From NCBI RefSeq assembly GCF_016464375.1, contig NZ_JADDIU010000001.1, forward strand, positions 186,001 to 250,000: a DNA stretch of 64,000 nucleotides, read 5' to 3'. Every line of letters begins with the position of its first letter. Position 1 is the first letter of the stretch. Source of the stretch: Bacillus renqingensis (GTDB lineage: Bacteria > Bacillota > Bacilli > Bacillales > Cytobacillaceae). Of the stretch, positions 20,788-31,784 are shown piece by piece. The translations under genes were made by a program, and so were the position numbers. The notes under the pieces are model-generated. The model saw only the letters and a program-made list of their open reading frames with translations, was not told the origin of the DNA and did no database searches.

Positions 20788-21512
20788 TATTTTTTCCCCC
20801 TAACGATTGTACCGATTTTTTCACCTATAACTGCCTTTTTAATATTTCCTGGTTCCGTAATGGAGAACACAATTAATGGGATATCGTTGTCCATGCATAA
20901 GGATGATGCCGTTGAATCCATGACAGCCAACCCTTCTTTAATAACATCTAAGAATGATAAGTCATCGTATTTCATCGCATCCACATCGATTCTAGGATCT
21001 GCTGAATAAACACCATCGACATTATTTTTTGCCATTAGAATCACTTCGGCATCAATTTCCGCTGCTCTTAATGCGGCTGTCGTATCCGTCGAAAAATACG
21101 GATTACCCGTACCTGCCGCAAAAATAACTACACGTTTTTTCTCTAAATGCCTCATTGCGCGACGTCTAATATAGGGTTCAGCTACTTGACGCATTTCAAT
21201 TGAGGTTTGAACACGGGATTCAATTCCTAAATGCTCCAGACTGTCTTGAAGTGCCAGGGAATTCATAACGGTTGCCAGCATTCCCATATAATCAGCCGTT
21301 GCCCGGTCCATCCCCATTTCACTGCCAATTTTACCACGCCAAATATTACCGCCGCCAACAACTACCGCTACTTCTACTCCAAGTTCGGCGATTTCCTTTA
21401 CTTGTTCGGCGATTGATTTTATGACAGAAGGTTTAATACCAAAGCCCGAATCACCAGCTAATGCCTCCCCGCTTAATTTTAACACCACGCGTTTGTATTT
21501 AGGACTACTCAT
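20787..21512 (-). CDS. pyrH: UMP kinase
   Basis: 241 residues from [18 protein letters not shown], with GGAGG five bases upstream; 14 in-frame codons before it have no site. It phosphorylates UMP to UDP using the amino-acid-kinase fold. [20 protein letters not shown] and the [19 protein letters not shown] motif are visible. Between tsf and frr, in the usual order. Confidence 0.97.
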   Translation of the reverse strand: MSSPKYKRVVLKLSGEALAGDSGFGIKPSVIKSIAEQVKEIAELGVEVAVVVGGGNIWRGKIGSEMGMDRATADYMGMLATVMNSLALQDSLEHLGIESRVQTSIEMRQVAEPYIRRRAMRHLEKKRVVIFAAGTGNPYFSTDTTAALRAAEIDAEVILMAKNNVDGVYSADPRIDVDAMKYDDLSFLDVIKEGLAVMDSTASSLCMDNDIPLIVFSITEPGNIKKAVIGEKIGTIVRGKK

Positions 21513-21540
21513 ATAAACCTCCGTATGTAACTTTTTCTTT

Positions 21541-21568
21541 AAAAAAGGGAACACACATCGTGTCCCCT
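21541..21568 (-). terminator. Intrinsic terminator between tsf and pyrH
   Basis: AGGGGACAC and GTGTTCCCT pair on the minus strand (one wobble) and are followed by TTTTT. It sits 66 bases past the tsf stop and may act as a partial terminator, as pyrH and frr have no clear promoter of their own in the gap. Confidence 0.75.
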
Positions 21569-21633
21569 ATTCAAAATCGATTACAGTAACATTCCCTTAA
21601 AACTTCATTGATGTTTTTCCTGAGAAAAGTTGA

Positions 21634-22518
21634 CTATTTGTTATTCACTTGGTTCATAACTTCTTCGGCAAAGTTATCTTCACGTTTTTCAATACCTTCG
21701 CCTACTTCGTAACGGATAAACTCACGAAGTTTGGCACCCTTAGATTCAACAAATTGACGTACTTTTTGGTCAGGATTCTTAACGAAAGCTTGCTCAAGGG
21801 CACAAACTTCCTCAAAGAATTTTCCCAGCCGTCCTTCAACCATTTTCGCTACGATGTTTTCAGGTTTCCCTTCATTCAGGGCTTGCTGCGTTAATACTTG
21901 GCGCTCATGTTCGACTGCTTCTTGTGATACTTGATCACGTGAGACATATTTAGGATTTAGCGCTGCAATATGCATTGCCACATCTTTTGCTGCTTCTGCA
22001 TCCGTGGAACCTTCAAAAACAGTTAAAACAGAAATGCGTCCACCCATATGAATGTATGCACCAAATGCATCATTGTCCGTTTTTGATACGATTGTAAAAC
22101 GGCGAAGTGTTAATTTTTCCCCAATTTTGGCAATCGCTGCGTTAATGTGGTCTGCAACAGTTGCACCGTTATCCATTGTTTGTGTTAATGCTGCTTCTAC
22201 TGTTTCTGGTTTATTTTTCAAAAGATGGACAGCTAGTTCATTAACAAGCGTTTGGAACCCTTCGTTTTTCGCTACGAAGTCAGTTTCAGCGTTCACTTCC
22301 AAAATTACCGCATCATTTCCATCTGTTATAATCGAAGTTAACCCCTCTGCTGCAATACGATCTGCTTTCTTTGCTGCTTTTGAAATCCCTTTTTCACGTA
22401 GGAAGTCAATTGCTTTATCCATATCACCGTTTGTTTCCGTCAGCGCTTTTTTACAATCCATCATACCAGCGCCTGTTTTTTCACGTAATTCCTTTACCAT
22501 TTGTGCAGTTACTGCCAT
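21634..22518 (-). CDS. tsf: Elongation factor Ts
   Basis: 294 residues. It exchanges GDP for GTP on EF-Tu. The N-terminal UBA-like domain ([22 protein letters not shown]...) and the [10 protein letters not shown] motif in the core are intact. It follows rpsB after a terminator-like hairpin. Confidence 0.98.
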   Translation of the reverse strand: MAVTAQMVKELREKTGAGMMDCKKALTETNGDMDKAIDFLREKGISKAAKKADRIAAEGLTSIITDGNDAVILEVNAETDFVAKNEGFQTLVNELAVHLLKNKPETVEAALTQTMDNGATVADHINAAIAKIGEKLTLRRFTIVSKTDNDAFGAYIHMGGRISVLTVFEGSTDAEAAKDVAMHIAALNPKYVSRDQVSQEAVEHERQVLTQQALNEGKPENIVAKMVEGRLGKFFEEVCALEQAFVKNPDQKVRQFVESKGAKLREFIRYEVGEGIEKREDNFAEEVMNQVNNK

Positions 22519-22603
22519 AAGTAAGTTCCTCCTTTAAAATACTATGTATTCTATCTTAGCCATTGAAGTGAAAGATAACACTTTATCCTGTTTACATTTC
22601 TTT

Positions 22604-22643
22604 AAAAAAAGGTGATAAAGGGCCTCCCTCTTATCACCTTTTC
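22604..22643 (-). terminator. Terminator or attenuator between rpsB and tsf
   Basis: AAAAGGTGATAA pairs with TTATCACCTTTT around a G/C-rich loop and is followed on the minus strand by a run of Ts. In other bacteria the rpsB-tsf gap has a partial terminator that keeps S2 above EF-Ts levels. Confidence 0.8.
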
Positions 22644-22657
22644 AAGTTTAACTTATT

Positions 22658-22693
22658 AGAATTGTCTAGTTTTAGTGCCTAGCTCCCCGAGGC
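22658..22693 (-). repeat. Remnant end of the structured repeat
   Basis: AGAATTGTCTAG followed by GTGCCTAGCTCCCCGAGG matches the right end of copies A and C (read on the minus strand GGCGCTGGAGCTAGACAATTC with the adjacent CTCGAGGGGCTAG), with changes. The rest of the element is missing. It lies between the rpsB stop codon and the terminator. Confidence 0.5.
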
Positions 22694-22705
22694 GATTTCA
22701 CTTTT

Positions 22706-23493
<788 letters not shown>

Positions 23494-23524
23494 TCCATCA
23501 GCGTGTGTAATAACACCATGAAAT

Positions 23525-23553
23525 AATATAGCACAGACCAAATAAACAATCAA
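23525..23553 (-). promoter_or_regulatory. Sigma-A promoter of rpsB
   Basis: TTGATT (23548-23553), 17 bases, TATATT (23525-23530) with a TGC extended -10. The leader would be about 110 bases. Confidence 0.75.
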
Positions 23554-23565
23554 GTTTTACTTTTA

Positions 23566-23600
23566 AAAAATGGCACCATGTGAAATTTTCACATGGTGCC
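23566..23600 (-). terminator. Strong terminator of codY
   Basis: GGCACCATGTGAAA (23572-23585) and TTTCACATGGTGCC (23587-23600) are a perfect 14-bp inverted repeat, followed on the minus strand by ATTTTTTAAAA. It isolates codY from the rpsB promoter, which starts 13 bases further on. Confidence 0.85.
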
Positions 23601-23617
23601 TGACACCCGAGTGTTCA

Positions 23618-24397
23618 TTAATGCGATTTCAATTTTTCAAGTTCGACGAGGAACTTGTCATTAAGGACTTTAATGTAGGTTCCTTTCATCCCAAGTGAGC
23701 GGGATTCAATCACACCTGCACTTTCAAGTTTTCTTAATGCATTAACGATTACGGAGCGGGTAATCCCAACTCTGTCAGCAATCTTTGAGGCAACTAATAG
23801 GCCTTCATGTCCGTTTAGCTCTTCAAAGATATGTTCAATTGCCTCAAGCTCACTATAAGATAATGAACTGATCGCCATTTGAACAACGGCTTTACTTCTT
23901 GCTTCTTCTTCGATTTCTTCTGACTTTTCACGCAATATTTCCATGCCGACAACCGTGGCTCCGTATTCAGCAAGAATAAGGTCATCATCCAAGAACTTCT
24001 CATGCAATCTTGCCAGAATTAATGTTCCTAAACGTTCACCACCGCCTATGATTGGCACAATGGTTGTTAACCCTTCACGGAACAATTCCCGATTTTCTAC
24101 AGGGAATGCCGTATATTCACTTTCAACTCCGAGATTTGATGAAGTTTCAGTAATATTAAATAGACTGTTTGTATAGTCTTCGGGAAACTGACGATCCTCG
24201 AACATCTTTTTCATTCGTTCATTTTCAATTTGTTGATAAATGGAAAATCCAAGAAGTTTGCCACGGCGGCTAACAATAAAAACATTCGCTTCAATTGTTT
24301 CACTTAAAGTATTCGCCATTTCCTTAAAGTTCACTGGCTTTCCTGCTGCTTTTTGCAATAAAATATTAATTCTTCTCGTTTTTGTTAGTAAATCCAT
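23618..24397 (-). CDS. codY: Global regulator CodY
   Basis: 259 residues from [11 protein letters not shown], exactly the B. subtilis length, with AGGAGG nine bases upstream; nine earlier codons are not used. CodY represses or activates nutrient-limitation genes and responds to branched-chain amino acids and GTP. The N-terminal GAF domain (about 1-155) binds ligands; the C-terminal winged helix is [32 protein letters not shown]. It follows hslU by about 100 bases. Confidence 0.98.
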   Translation of the reverse strand: MDLLTKTRRINILLQKAAGKPVNFKEMANTLSETIEANVFIVSRRGKLLGFSIYQQIENERMKKMFEDRQFPEDYTNSLFNITETSSNLGVESEYTAFPVENRELFREGLTTIVPIIGGGERLGTLILARLHEKFLDDDLILAEYGATVVGMEILREKSEEIEEEARSKAVVQMAISSLSYSELEAIEHIFEELNGHEGLLVASKIADRVGITRSVIVNALRKLESAGVIESRSLGMKGTYIKVLNDKFLVELEKLKSH

Positions 24398-24495
24398 CTG
24401 TTTCTTCCTCCTAAATAACGACAACCATTATTAATTTTTGTAAAATCTAAATATTTCCTGTTTACATTCCTAAAAAAATACTGCAACCAATCATG

Positions 24496-25899
24496 CTATA
24501 GAATAAATTGACTTAAATCCTTATTTTTCGAGATAGCCTCCAGTTTCTCATCAACATACTGTGGTGTAATCGTCACTTTATCCATCGTGATATCAGGTGC
24601 TTCAAACGAGAGATCTTCTAAAAGCTTTTCTAAGATAGTATGAAGCCGCCTTGCACCAATATTATCAGTATTTTGATTTACTTCAAAAGCCATTTCAGCG
24701 ATTCTACGAATAGCATCGTCAGAAAATTCAATTTGTATACCTTCCGTTTCCAATAACGCAATATATTGTTTGATTAATGCATTATCGGGTTCAACTAAGA
24801 TTCGATAAAAATCATCGACAGTCAGCTTCGTTAGTTCAACTCGAATTGGCAAACGGCCTTGAAGTTCAGGGATTAAATCTGAAGGTTTTGCTATATGGAA
24901 GGCACCTGCAGCGATAAACAATACATGGTCAGTTTTGATAGGACCATATTTTGTTACAACCGTTGACCCTTCTACCACCGGTAAGATATCCCTTTGGACC
25001 CCTTCCCTCGAAACATCAGCAGATGAACCGCCAGCGTTTCGGCTGGCAATTTTATCAATCTCATCGATAAAAATAATTCCCGTTTGTTCTGCACGGTAGA
25101 TAGCTTCTGAAGTCACTTCATCCATGTCAATTAGCTTAGCGGCTTCTTCATTTGTTAATACTTTTCTTGCCTCTCGAACCGTTAATTTTCTTTTTTTACG
25201 TTTTTTCGGCATAAAGCTGCTAAGGGCATCCTGCATGTTCATTCCCATTTGTTCCATCCCTGAGCCTTGAAGTAAATCAAACATGGATGGGGCCTGCTCT
25301 TCTACTTCCACTGTAACCACTTCATTTTCTAATTCACCGAGGGCTAACTTTTCTTTCACAATCTTTCGTTTTTCTTGAATGGAATAATCTTCTTGCTGTG
25401 TCTCTTGATCGGGTGTTGAATTTCCGCCTCCAAATAACATTTCCAATGGGTTCTTGTAGTTTGTTGATTTTTTAGCCGTCGGCACTAACAATTCCACCAG
25501 CCTGCTGTTGGCATTCTCTTCAGCAAGCTCCTGTACACTCTGCATCCGTTCCTCTTTTACAAGACGGACGGCAGTTTCGGCAAGGTCGCGGACCATGGAT
25601 TCAACATCGCGGCCAACATAACCTACCTCCGTAAATTTTGTAGCTTCAACCTTGACAAACGGAGCACCGACCAGCTTGGCAATTCTTCTGGCGATTTCTG
25701 TTTTACCAACACCAGTTGGGCCGATCATAAGAATATTTTTTGGGATGATTTCATCCTTAAGTTTTTCGTTCAAAAGTCCTCTTCTGTATCTGTTTCGAAG
25801 AGCAACTGCAACTGCCTTTTTGGCATCCTTTTGTCCGATAATATATTGATCAAGCTTTTCAACGATTTGGCGTGGTGTTAAATTGGTTGTTTTGCCCAT
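24496..25899 (-). CDS. hslU: ATP-dependent protease ATPase subunit HslU/ClpY
   Basis: 467 residues starting at [23 protein letters not shown] precedes this ATG. It unfolds substrates for the HslV peptidase. Walker A GPTGVGKT (60-67), Walker [12 protein letters not shown], the inserted I domain (about 110-230, rich in charged residues) and the C-terminal [10 protein letters not shown] sensor-2 motif are intact. The last residues (LSQFIL) are the usual tail that docks into HslV. It begins 18 bases after the hslV stop. Confidence 0.97.
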   Translation of the reverse strand: MGKTTNLTPRQIVEKLDQYIIGQKDAKKAVAVALRNRYRRGLLNEKLKDEIIPKNILMIGPTGVGKTEIARRIAKLVGAPFVKVEATKFTEVGYVGRDVESMVRDLAETAVRLVKEERMQSVQELAEENANSRLVELLVPTAKKSTNYKNPLEMLFGGGNSTPDQETQQEDYSIQEKRKIVKEKLALGELENEVVTVEVEEQAPSMFDLLQGSGMEQMGMNMQDALSSFMPKKRKKRKLTVREARKVLTNEEAAKLIDMDEVTSEAIYRAEQTGIIFIDEIDKIASRNAGGSSADVSREGVQRDILPVVEGSTVVTKYGPIKTDHVLFIAAGAFHIAKPSDLIPELQGRLPIRVELTKLTVDDFYRILVEPDNALIKQYIALLETEGIQIEFSDDAIRRIAEMAFEVNQNTDNIGARRLHTILEKLLEDLSFEAPDITMDKVTITPQYVDEKLEAISKNKDLSQFIL

Positions 25900-25917
25900 T
25901 TTATGTCTCCTTCCCAT

Positions 25918-26460
25918 TTATAGCTCTTCAACAATGATGTTATGGTTTGTGTAGACACATATTTCCGCGGCCATTTCTAACGAAGCCTTCGCAATTTCCT
26001 TTGCAGTTAAATGTTCACCTGTATATTTCTTAAGCGAACGCCCTGCTGCCAATGCGTAATTACCACCTGAACCGATGGCCAGAATTCCATCATCAGGTTC
26101 AATGACTTCGCCTGTTCCAGACACAAGTAATAAATTTTCACGGTCCATGACAATCAGCATTGCTTCAAGTTTTCTTAGTACTTTATCACTTCTCCACTCC
26201 TTTGCAAGCTCAACGGAAGCCCTTTGAAGATTCCCGTTAAATTCCTCTAACTTTCCTTCAAACAATTCAAAAAGGGTAAAAGCATCAGCTACAGAACCCG
26301 CGAAACCGGCTAATACTTTCCCATTGAAGATCTTTCTTACCTTTCGGGCTGTATGCTTCATTACAACCGCATTGCCTAAGGTTACTTGCCCATCACCTGC
26401 CATGGCACACTCGCCATGATGGTGAATCGCAAATATCGTTGTTGCGTGAAATTGATTCAT
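25918..26460 (-). CDS. hslV: ATP-dependent protease peptidase subunit HslV/ClpQ
   Basis: 180 residues. It is the proteasome-like peptidase of the HslUV (CodWX/ClpQY) complex. The N terminus is [12 protein letters not shown]: the TTIFA stretch aligns with the Thr1 nucleophile region of the E. coli protein, and the family's extra five residues in front lack the second-position serine of the B. subtilis protein. GDGQVT and [14 protein letters not shown] are typical. Start supported by AGGAGG. The xerC gene that usually precedes it is absent. Confidence 0.97.
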   Translation of the reverse strand: MNQFHATTIFAIHHHGECAMAGDGQVTLGNAVVMKHTARKVRKIFNGKVLAGFAGSVADAFTLFELFEGKLEEFNGNLQRASVELAKEWRSDKVLRKLEAMLIVMDRENLLLVSGTGEVIEPDDGILAIGSGGNYALAAGRSLKKYTGEHLTAKEIAKASLEMAAEICVYTNHNIIVEEL

Positions 26461-26818
26461 TAAAGATGTCCTCCTTCTTGAAGAATATTCGTATAATTTA
26501 ACGAATGGAAAAATTTCAAAATTCTCATTACAAGTTGAGGTTAAGCTGTCTTTGCTGATCCTTCATGTCTAACTGATACCGGTTACTCCAAAAATAAAGC
26601 GGACTCTTGTTCAGACATGAACAATAAAATTTACTGAAACCTATTGACGATAACTCAACTGTATATTTTGAATAATTGCACTACAATTGTAAAGCCTTAA
26701 CACGCAACTTTAATAAAAATTTCACAATTACATACGAAAGTACTATGGCGTTACATGCTGCCATAACCTTTCCAAACAAAACAATGGTATCACACTTCTA
26801 TAGCCGTTGCAAGATACT
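26461..26818. other. Intergenic gap where xerC/codV would be expected
   Basis: 358 bases between trmFO and hslV. No reading frame resembles a tyrosine recombinase and no Arg-His-x-x-Arg-Tyr remnant is visible. The stretch is A+T-rich with a small inverted repeat ATTCGT/ACGAAT and a promoter candidate for hslV at 26490-26519. In B. subtilis codV, clpQ, clpY and codY form an operon, so this promoter would replace the lost upstream start. Confidence 0.7.
26490..26519 (-). promoter_or_regulatory. Candidate promoter of hslVU-codY
   Basis: On the minus strand TTGAAA (26514-26519), 18 bases, TATACG (26490-26495), about 30 bases before the hslV start. Confidence 0.45.
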
Positions 26819-28126
26819 TTACAAAACTTTCACAAAGTTCTGAATTGTCTCTATTGCTCTGTTAGCATGCCGTAAATTCCTTTCTTGTTTTCCCTTTATC
26901 CTCACGGGCAATTCGGGAAATAAGCCAAAGTTAGCATTCATTGGTTGAAAATTGTCAGCATTTGTAGATGTGATGTACTGTGCCATACTTCCTATTGCCG
27001 TCTCCACCGGAAATTCAAGGGTTTCGAGCCCCTTGACAAACCTGGATGCATTAATTCCGGCAATTAATCCACTCGCTGCCGATTCAACATACCCTTCAAC
27101 CCCGGTCATCTGACCAGCAAAAAATAAATCTTCACGGTTTCTAAATTGGTAAGTCGCTTTCAACACCTTTGGTGAGTTAATAAACGTATTTCGGTGCATC
27201 ACTCCATAACGAACGATTTCAGCATTCTCAAGACCGGGAATCAACTGAATTACCTCTTTTTGTGGCCCCCACTTTAAATGTGTCTGAAAACCAACAATAT
27301 TATATAGCGTTCCAGCTGCGTCATCTTGGCGAAGCTGAACAACAGCAAACGGTCTTTTTCCTGTTTTCGGATCCTCTAAACCGACTGGTTTCAATGGCCC
27401 AAACAGCATTGTTTTTTTTCCTCGTGCTGCCATTACCTCAATCGGCATACAGCCCTCGAAAAAGATTTCCTTTTCAAACTCCTTTAATGGGGCCGTTTCA
27501 GCAGAAAGAAGGGCATCATAGAAGCGGTTAAACTCCTCCTCGTTCATCGGACAATTAAGATAGGCGGCCTCTCCTTTATCATAGCGGGATTTTAAATATA
27601 CCTTATTTAAATCGATGCTTTCCTTTTCAATAATAGGGGCAGCCGCATCGTAAAAGTATAGGTAATCCTCGCCGGTGAGGCCCTTGAGCTTTTCAGATAG
27701 TTCAGGACTTGTCAGCGGTCCTGTAGCAATTACGGTTGGTCCATCTGGTATTTCTGTAACCTCTTCGTTTATTACCGTCACATTTTCATGGTTTCTAACC
27801 ATATCTGTTACTTTTGCAGCAAATTCATGGCGGTCGACTGCCAAAGCGCCGCCCGCAGGAACGGAGCATGCATCAGCCGCAGTAATAATCACCGAATCAA
27901 GCTGGCGCATTTCTTCCTTAAGGACACCGACTGCATTTGTCAGGTTATTGGCCCTTAAGGAGTTACTGCAAACCAACTCAGCAAATTTATCCGTATGATG
28001 TGCCGGGGTTTGTTTGACAGGACGCATTTCATAAAGCCGAACCTTTATGCCGCGTTTGGCGATTTGCCAGGCCGCTTCACTTCCAGCCAGACCGGCACCG
28101 ACCACATTTATTGTTACTTCCTTCAT
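26819..28126 (-). CDS. trmFO: tRNA U54 methyltransferase TrmFO (folate/FAD-dependent)
   Basis: 435 residues. It makes ribothymidine 54 in tRNA with methylene-tetrahydrofolate and FADH2. The FAD-binding [17 protein letters not shown] motif (11-27), the [11 protein letters not shown] motif and the C-terminal [12 protein letters not shown] and [17 protein letters not shown] segments are all present. Formerly called gid. It lies between topA and hslV. Confidence 0.97.
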   Translation of the reverse strand: MKEVTINVVGAGLAGSEAAWQIAKRGIKVRLYEMRPVKQTPAHHTDKFAELVCSNSLRANNLTNAVGVLKEEMRQLDSVIITAADACSVPAGGALAVDRHEFAAKVTDMVRNHENVTVINEEVTEIPDGPTVIATGPLTSPELSEKLKGLTGEDYLYFYDAAAPIIEKESIDLNKVYLKSRYDKGEAAYLNCPMNEEEFNRFYDALLSAETAPLKEFEKEIFFEGCMPIEVMAARGKKTMLFGPLKPVGLEDPKTGKRPFAVVQLRQDDAAGTLYNIVGFQTHLKWGPQKEVIQLIPGLENAEIVRYGVMHRNTFINSPKVLKATYQFRNREDLFFAGQMTGVEGYVESAASGLIAGINASRFVKGLETLEFPVETAIGSMAQYITSTNADNFQPMNANFGLFPELPVRIKGKQERNLRHANRAIETIQNFVKVL

Positions 28127-28235
28127 GTTAAGCCTCCTCGTACATTCTATCTCCTCGAACAGACTGTATTTCCGCTAATTAAGGTCCATCTTGCATTGTA
28201 CTATACGAATCAGAAACAAAAAAGTTTTAAGACTC

Positions 28236-28358
28236 GAAAAGCGCCAAGCGCCAGATCAGGGGCGACAAGCACAAGGCGAGCCGGCGGGAAGGCTGCTTTT
28301 TTTAGCCTTCGTGACGGATCGACTTGTGACCTCGAGCCCTTAGGTGCTGCAGCTAGAC
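28236..28358 (+). repeat. Structured intergenic repeat, copy D
   Basis: Shares the end GAAAAGCGCCAAGCGCC and the opposite end GCAGCTAGACAC with the other copies, with a GATC bulge in place of GGTC. The centre is a long hairpin: CACAAG (28270-28275) with CTTGTG (28323-28328) and GAAGGCT (28288-28294) with AGCCTTC (28304-28310). In copy C the equivalent outer arm is CATAAG/CTTATG, a compensated change. It sits in the gap between topA and trmFO. Confidence 0.8.
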
Positions 28359-28376
28359 ACTAACGAAAAACTTTAA

Positions 28377-28400
28377 AAGAGTGGACAAAAGTCCACTCTT
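28377..28400 (-). terminator. Terminator of topA overlapping its stop codon
   Basis: AAGAGTGGAC (28377-28386) and GTCCACTCTT (28391-28400) are perfect complements around AAAA. The stem includes the first bases of the topA TAA stop (28399-28401). Ts follow on the minus strand. Confidence 0.8.
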
Positions 28401-30477
28401 AGCTTTGCGGCTCTTCCTTGTAGTCACAATTCACACATTGGACTTGGACACCTTTCTTTAACTTCTTTTCGACAAGAAGTCCTTCGCATTTCGGGCAGCT
28501 TCGTGGCAATGGCTTATCCCAGGAAATAAAATCACATTCTGGATAACGGCTGCAGCCGTAAAACAATCTTCTCTTCTTGCTCTTTCTTTCGATGATGGTA
28601 CCTTGTTTACAATTAGGGCAAGTAACACCGATTTCTTTAATGATTGGTTTTGTATTTCGGCAATCCGGGAAATTGCTGCAGGCCATGAATTTCCCATAAC
28701 GTCCCATTTTAAATACCATTGGACTGCCGCAATTTTCACAATCCTCACCAGCCGGTTCATCTTTTATTTCTATTTTTTCCATTTCCTGTTCCGCTATTTT
28801 TAAATGTGTCTCGAACTCTTTGTAAAATGAATCAATCAGTTCTATCCAAGGCATTTTTCCATCTTCAATATAGTCTAATCCTTTTTCCAATCTCGCTGTA
28901 AATTCAACATCGATGATATCCGGGAAAAATTCTACCATAACCTCATGAACAATTTCCCCCAGCTCCGTAGGAATAAAGCGTTTATTATCAAGGGCAACAT
29001 AGCCGCGCTTTTGAATTGTATCTAGCGTAGGAGCGTATGTCGAAGGTCGTCCAATCCCAAGCTCTTCAAGCGTTTTCACAAGCCTTGCTTCTGTATATCT
29101 TGGGGGTGGCTGAGTAAAGTGCTGCTTAGGATCAATATCCTTTTGAAAAACCTCATCCCCTTCATTCAGGTCAGGAAGCATTTTATTGATTTCATCTACT
29201 TGATCATCTGACCCTTCTACATACAGTTTCATAAAGCCGGGAAACTTTATTTTAGAGCCGGTAGCGCGAAAGATCGCATTGCCATTCTGCAGATCCACAC
29301 TCATCGTATCCAGAACCGCCTGGGCCATTTGGCTGGCTAAAAACCGCTCCCAAATTAGTTTATAAAGACGGAGCTGGTCTCTTGAGAGAAATGCCTTTAA
29401 GCTGCCGGGATCCCTAAAGGTGCCTGTTGGCCTGATCGCTTCGTGAGCATCCTGGGCATTTGCCTGTTTCTTCTCTTTTCTTTGCTCGGTCTTTAGATAA
29501 TTTTCCCCATATACCTTCCTAATATAATCAGCTGCTTCCGTTTGGGCTACTTCGGACACCCTTGTTGAATCGGTTCTCATATACGTGATCAGACCAACGG
29601 TTCCTTCTTTGCCTAGTTCAATCCCTTCATAAAGCTGCTGGGCAAGCATCATCGTCTTTTTTGCACGGAAGTTTAATTTTCTTGCTGCTTCCTGCTGCAG
29701 AGATGACGTGGTAAACGGGGGGGCCGGGTTTCGTTTTCGTTCTCTCTTAGTAACAGATAGTACCGTAAATTTATTTCCTTCCATTTCCCGTAGTATTTTT
29801 TGGACGTCCTCTTCGGACTTTAATTCAGTTTTCTCCTGACCGGCTAAAGAATAAAAGACTGCGCTAAATTGGCTCGAACCTTTGAGAAATTCCCCTTCGA
29901 TTGTCCAGTATTCTTCCGGTTCAAACGCCTTTATTTCCTTTTCGCGGTCAATAATTAATCTCACGGCAACGGATTGAACCCTGCCTGCACTTAATCCTTT
30001 TTTTACCTTTTTCCATAAAAGCGGACTAATATTATAGCCAACAAGCCGGTCCATGATTCTTCGTGCCTGCTGGGCATCGACCAAGTCCATATTAATCGGG
30101 CGTGGGTATTTAAAGGAATCCTTTATTGCATCCTTGGTGATTTCATTAAAAACAACACGACAATCCGATTCGATATCAACACCTAAGCTGTGTGCCAAAT
30201 GCCAAGCAATTGCTTCCCCTTCACGATCGGGGTCGGCAGCAAGAAAGACTTTCTTTGCTTTTTTAGCTGCCGTCTTTAATTCCTTTAAAATAGGGCCCTT
30301 CCCACGGATCGTTATATATTTAGGCTCAAAATTTCGCTCTACGTCGACACCCATTTGACTTCGCGGCAAATCTATCACATGACCCATTGAGGCTTTTACT
30401 TTATATTTTTTTCCTAAATATCGTTCAATCGTTTTTGCTTTTGCTGGTGATTCAACGATAACAAGAAAGTCTGACAT
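28399..30477 (-). CDS. topA: DNA topoisomerase I
   Basis: 692 residues. It relaxes negative supercoils by passing a strand through a covalent 5'-tyrosine break. The Toprim domain starts [17 protein letters not shown] and has the [12 protein letters not shown] motif; the active-site tyrosine is in [11 protein letters not shown] (about residue 295). Three C-terminal zinc ribbons follow ([33 protein letters not shown]) from about 575. It has its own promoter in the 341-base gap after dprA. Confidence 0.98.
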   Translation of the reverse strand: MSDFLVIVESPAKAKTIERYLGKKYKVKASMGHVIDLPRSQMGVDVERNFEPKYITIRGKGPILKELKTAAKKAKKVFLAADPDREGEAIAWHLAHSLGVDIESDCRVVFNEITKDAIKDSFKYPRPINMDLVDAQQARRIMDRLVGYNISPLLWKKVKKGLSAGRVQSVAVRLIIDREKEIKAFEPEEYWTIEGEFLKGSSQFSAVFYSLAGQEKTELKSEEDVQKILREMEGNKFTVLSVTKRERKRNPAPPFTTSSLQQEAARKLNFRAKKTMMLAQQLYEGIELGKEGTVGLITYMRTDSTRVSEVAQTEAADYIRKVYGENYLKTEQRKEKKQANAQDAHEAIRPTGTFRDPGSLKAFLSRDQLRLYKLIWERFLASQMAQAVLDTMSVDLQNGNAIFRATGSKIKFPGFMKLYVEGSDDQVDEINKMLPDLNEGDEVFQKDIDPKQHFTQPPPRYTEARLVKTLEELGIGRPSTYAPTLDTIQKRGYVALDNKRFIPTELGEIVHEVMVEFFPDIIDVEFTARLEKGLDYIEDGKMPWIELIDSFYKEFETHLKIAEQEMEKIEIKDEPAGEDCENCGSPMVFKMGRYGKFMACSNFPDCRNTKPIIKEIGVTCPNCKQGTIIERKSKKRRLFYGCSRYPECDFISWDKPLPRSCPKCEGLLVEKKLKKGVQVQCVNCDYKEEPQS

Positions 30478-30818
30478 GTTCGATTCCTCCTTTTATAAGA
30501 GGGAAAATATGAAAGCGCCTAGATAAGGCTTAGAGCCAGTTTCTATGATGCTTACAAATGAGAAGTTTTCTAATTTCCAAATTCTATTGAACAAATTTGT
30601 TACAGAGAAAAAATTTTACAAAACTCTCTTATCCCATATCCCAAAATATACTTAATTGTTGTTTATTTACAATATTATCTTCATTTTAAACTTATTCTTT
30701 TTTTTTGGACATCTGTTGGAAAATGTATAACATATTAGAAATAATTTCAACCTTTTTATATTAAATTTTCTTTTTTTAGTCAAATATACGCTAATATTTC
30801 CCCTAAATCAGTTAGAGT
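30478..30818. other. A+T-rich gap between dprA and topA
   Basis: 341 bases with no open frame worth reporting. It contains one well-spaced promoter (30755-30783) and a long leader for topA of about 270 bases with no clear hairpin. No dprA terminator is visible. Confidence 0.6.
30755..30783 (-). promoter_or_regulatory. Sigma-A promoter of topA
   Basis: On the minus strand TTGACT (30778-30783), 17 bases, TATAAA (30755-30760), with an A-rich spacer. It lies about 275 bases before the topA start, so the leader is long. Confidence 0.65.
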
Positions 30819-31697
30819 TTATCTAATTTCTTCTAAAATATCCTCTGCTCTTGTAATCAGTTTTGCCCCTTGTTGGATTAAATCGTTCGTACCAAGTGAA
30901 TATGGATTAAAAATGCTGCCCGGAAGCGAGAATACTTCCCGGCCTTCGTTAACCGCATAGTTTGCCGTAATCAATGAACCGCTTTTTCGTTTCGCTTCAA
31001 TAATAAAGGTTCCCCGGGACAAACCGCTAATAATTCGATTCCGCGCCGGAAACTGCCATCTTTCGGGCTTTGTATCCGGCGGATATTCTGAAAGGACAAG
31101 CTGTGTTTTCATCATTTCCATTGCCAGGTTTAGATTATCTTTCGGGTAGATATGATATAATCCGCCTGCCAGTACGCCAATGGTTCGACCACCATACTTT
31201 ATCGCATATTCATGAGCCAAGGCGTCGATCCCTCTTGCTAAACCGCTGACAATGAGGACATTCTGTTCCATTAATTTTGGAAATAACTGACGAATCGCAT
31301 TTTTTCCATACTGGGTTGCCTGCCTCGAGCCAACAACAGCAAGCTTGGGTTCCCTTTCAAGTAACGATAGATCTCCCTTGGCAAATAATGCCCATGGCGG
31401 TTGATAGATTTCTTTTAAGTAGCGGGGATATTCTTTATCAAAATAGGTAATGACAGTTATACCATTTGTTTTGTACTGACGGATTTGATCATGAATGATT
31501 TCGGGATACAAAGATTCGATAGAAGGCTGTGGGGAAGGATTTCCAAGTGTGGGGAAGACCATTTTCAATTGTTCAGTTGATTGATATGGATGAAGAGAAT
31601 CAAGCGTTGGGTCCTTCTTCAATATTTCGAAAACATGATTCCACGAACTATTTGGATAGTGAAGCAGGGCTATTAATTTTTCTTTAAATTCATTCAT
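30819..31697 (-). CDS. dprA: DNA processing protein DprA/Smf
   Basis: 292 residues starting at MNEFKEKLIALLHY; GGAGG lies ten bases upstream, while upstream in-frame codons run through the sucD terminator hairpin. DprA protects incoming single-stranded DNA and loads RecA in transformation. The Rossmann core is visible as LAVVGSRQATQYGKNAI, VSGLARGIDALAHEYAI and IISGLSRGTFIIEAKRKSGSLITA. It lies between sucD and topA, as usual. Confidence 0.96.
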   Translation of the reverse strand: MNEFKEKLIALLHYPNSSWNHVFEILKKDPTLDSLHPYQSTEQLKMVFPTLGNPSPQPSIESLYPEIIHDQIRQYKTNGITVITYFDKEYPRYLKEIYQPPWALFAKGDLSLLEREPKLAVVGSRQATQYGKNAIRQLFPKLMEQNVLIVSGLARGIDALAHEYAIKYGGRTIGVLAGGLYHIYPKDNLNLAMEMMKTQLVLSEYPPDTKPERWQFPARNRIISGLSRGTFIIEAKRKSGSLITANYAVNEGREVFSLPGSIFNPYSLGTNDLIQQGAKLITRAEDILEEIR

Positions 31698-31737
31698 CAA
31701 CAACATTCCTCCGGTTAAATTTTTTTCAAGCGGAAAC

Positions 31738-31760
31738 AGCCCCTCACAATATGAGGGACT
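31738..31760 (-). terminator. Terminator of sucCD
   Basis: AGTCCCTCA pairs with TGAGGGGCT on the minus strand (one wobble) around a short loop, 25-45 bases past the sucD stop. The T stretch after it is weak. Confidence 0.6.
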
Positions 31761-31784
31761 ATCTGCATTACGTGATGGTAACAA

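Noticed and set aside
26500-26540. Possible CodY box (AATTTTGAAATTTT) upstream of hslV
   Set aside because: It fails the central positions of the AATTTTCWGAAAATT consensus.
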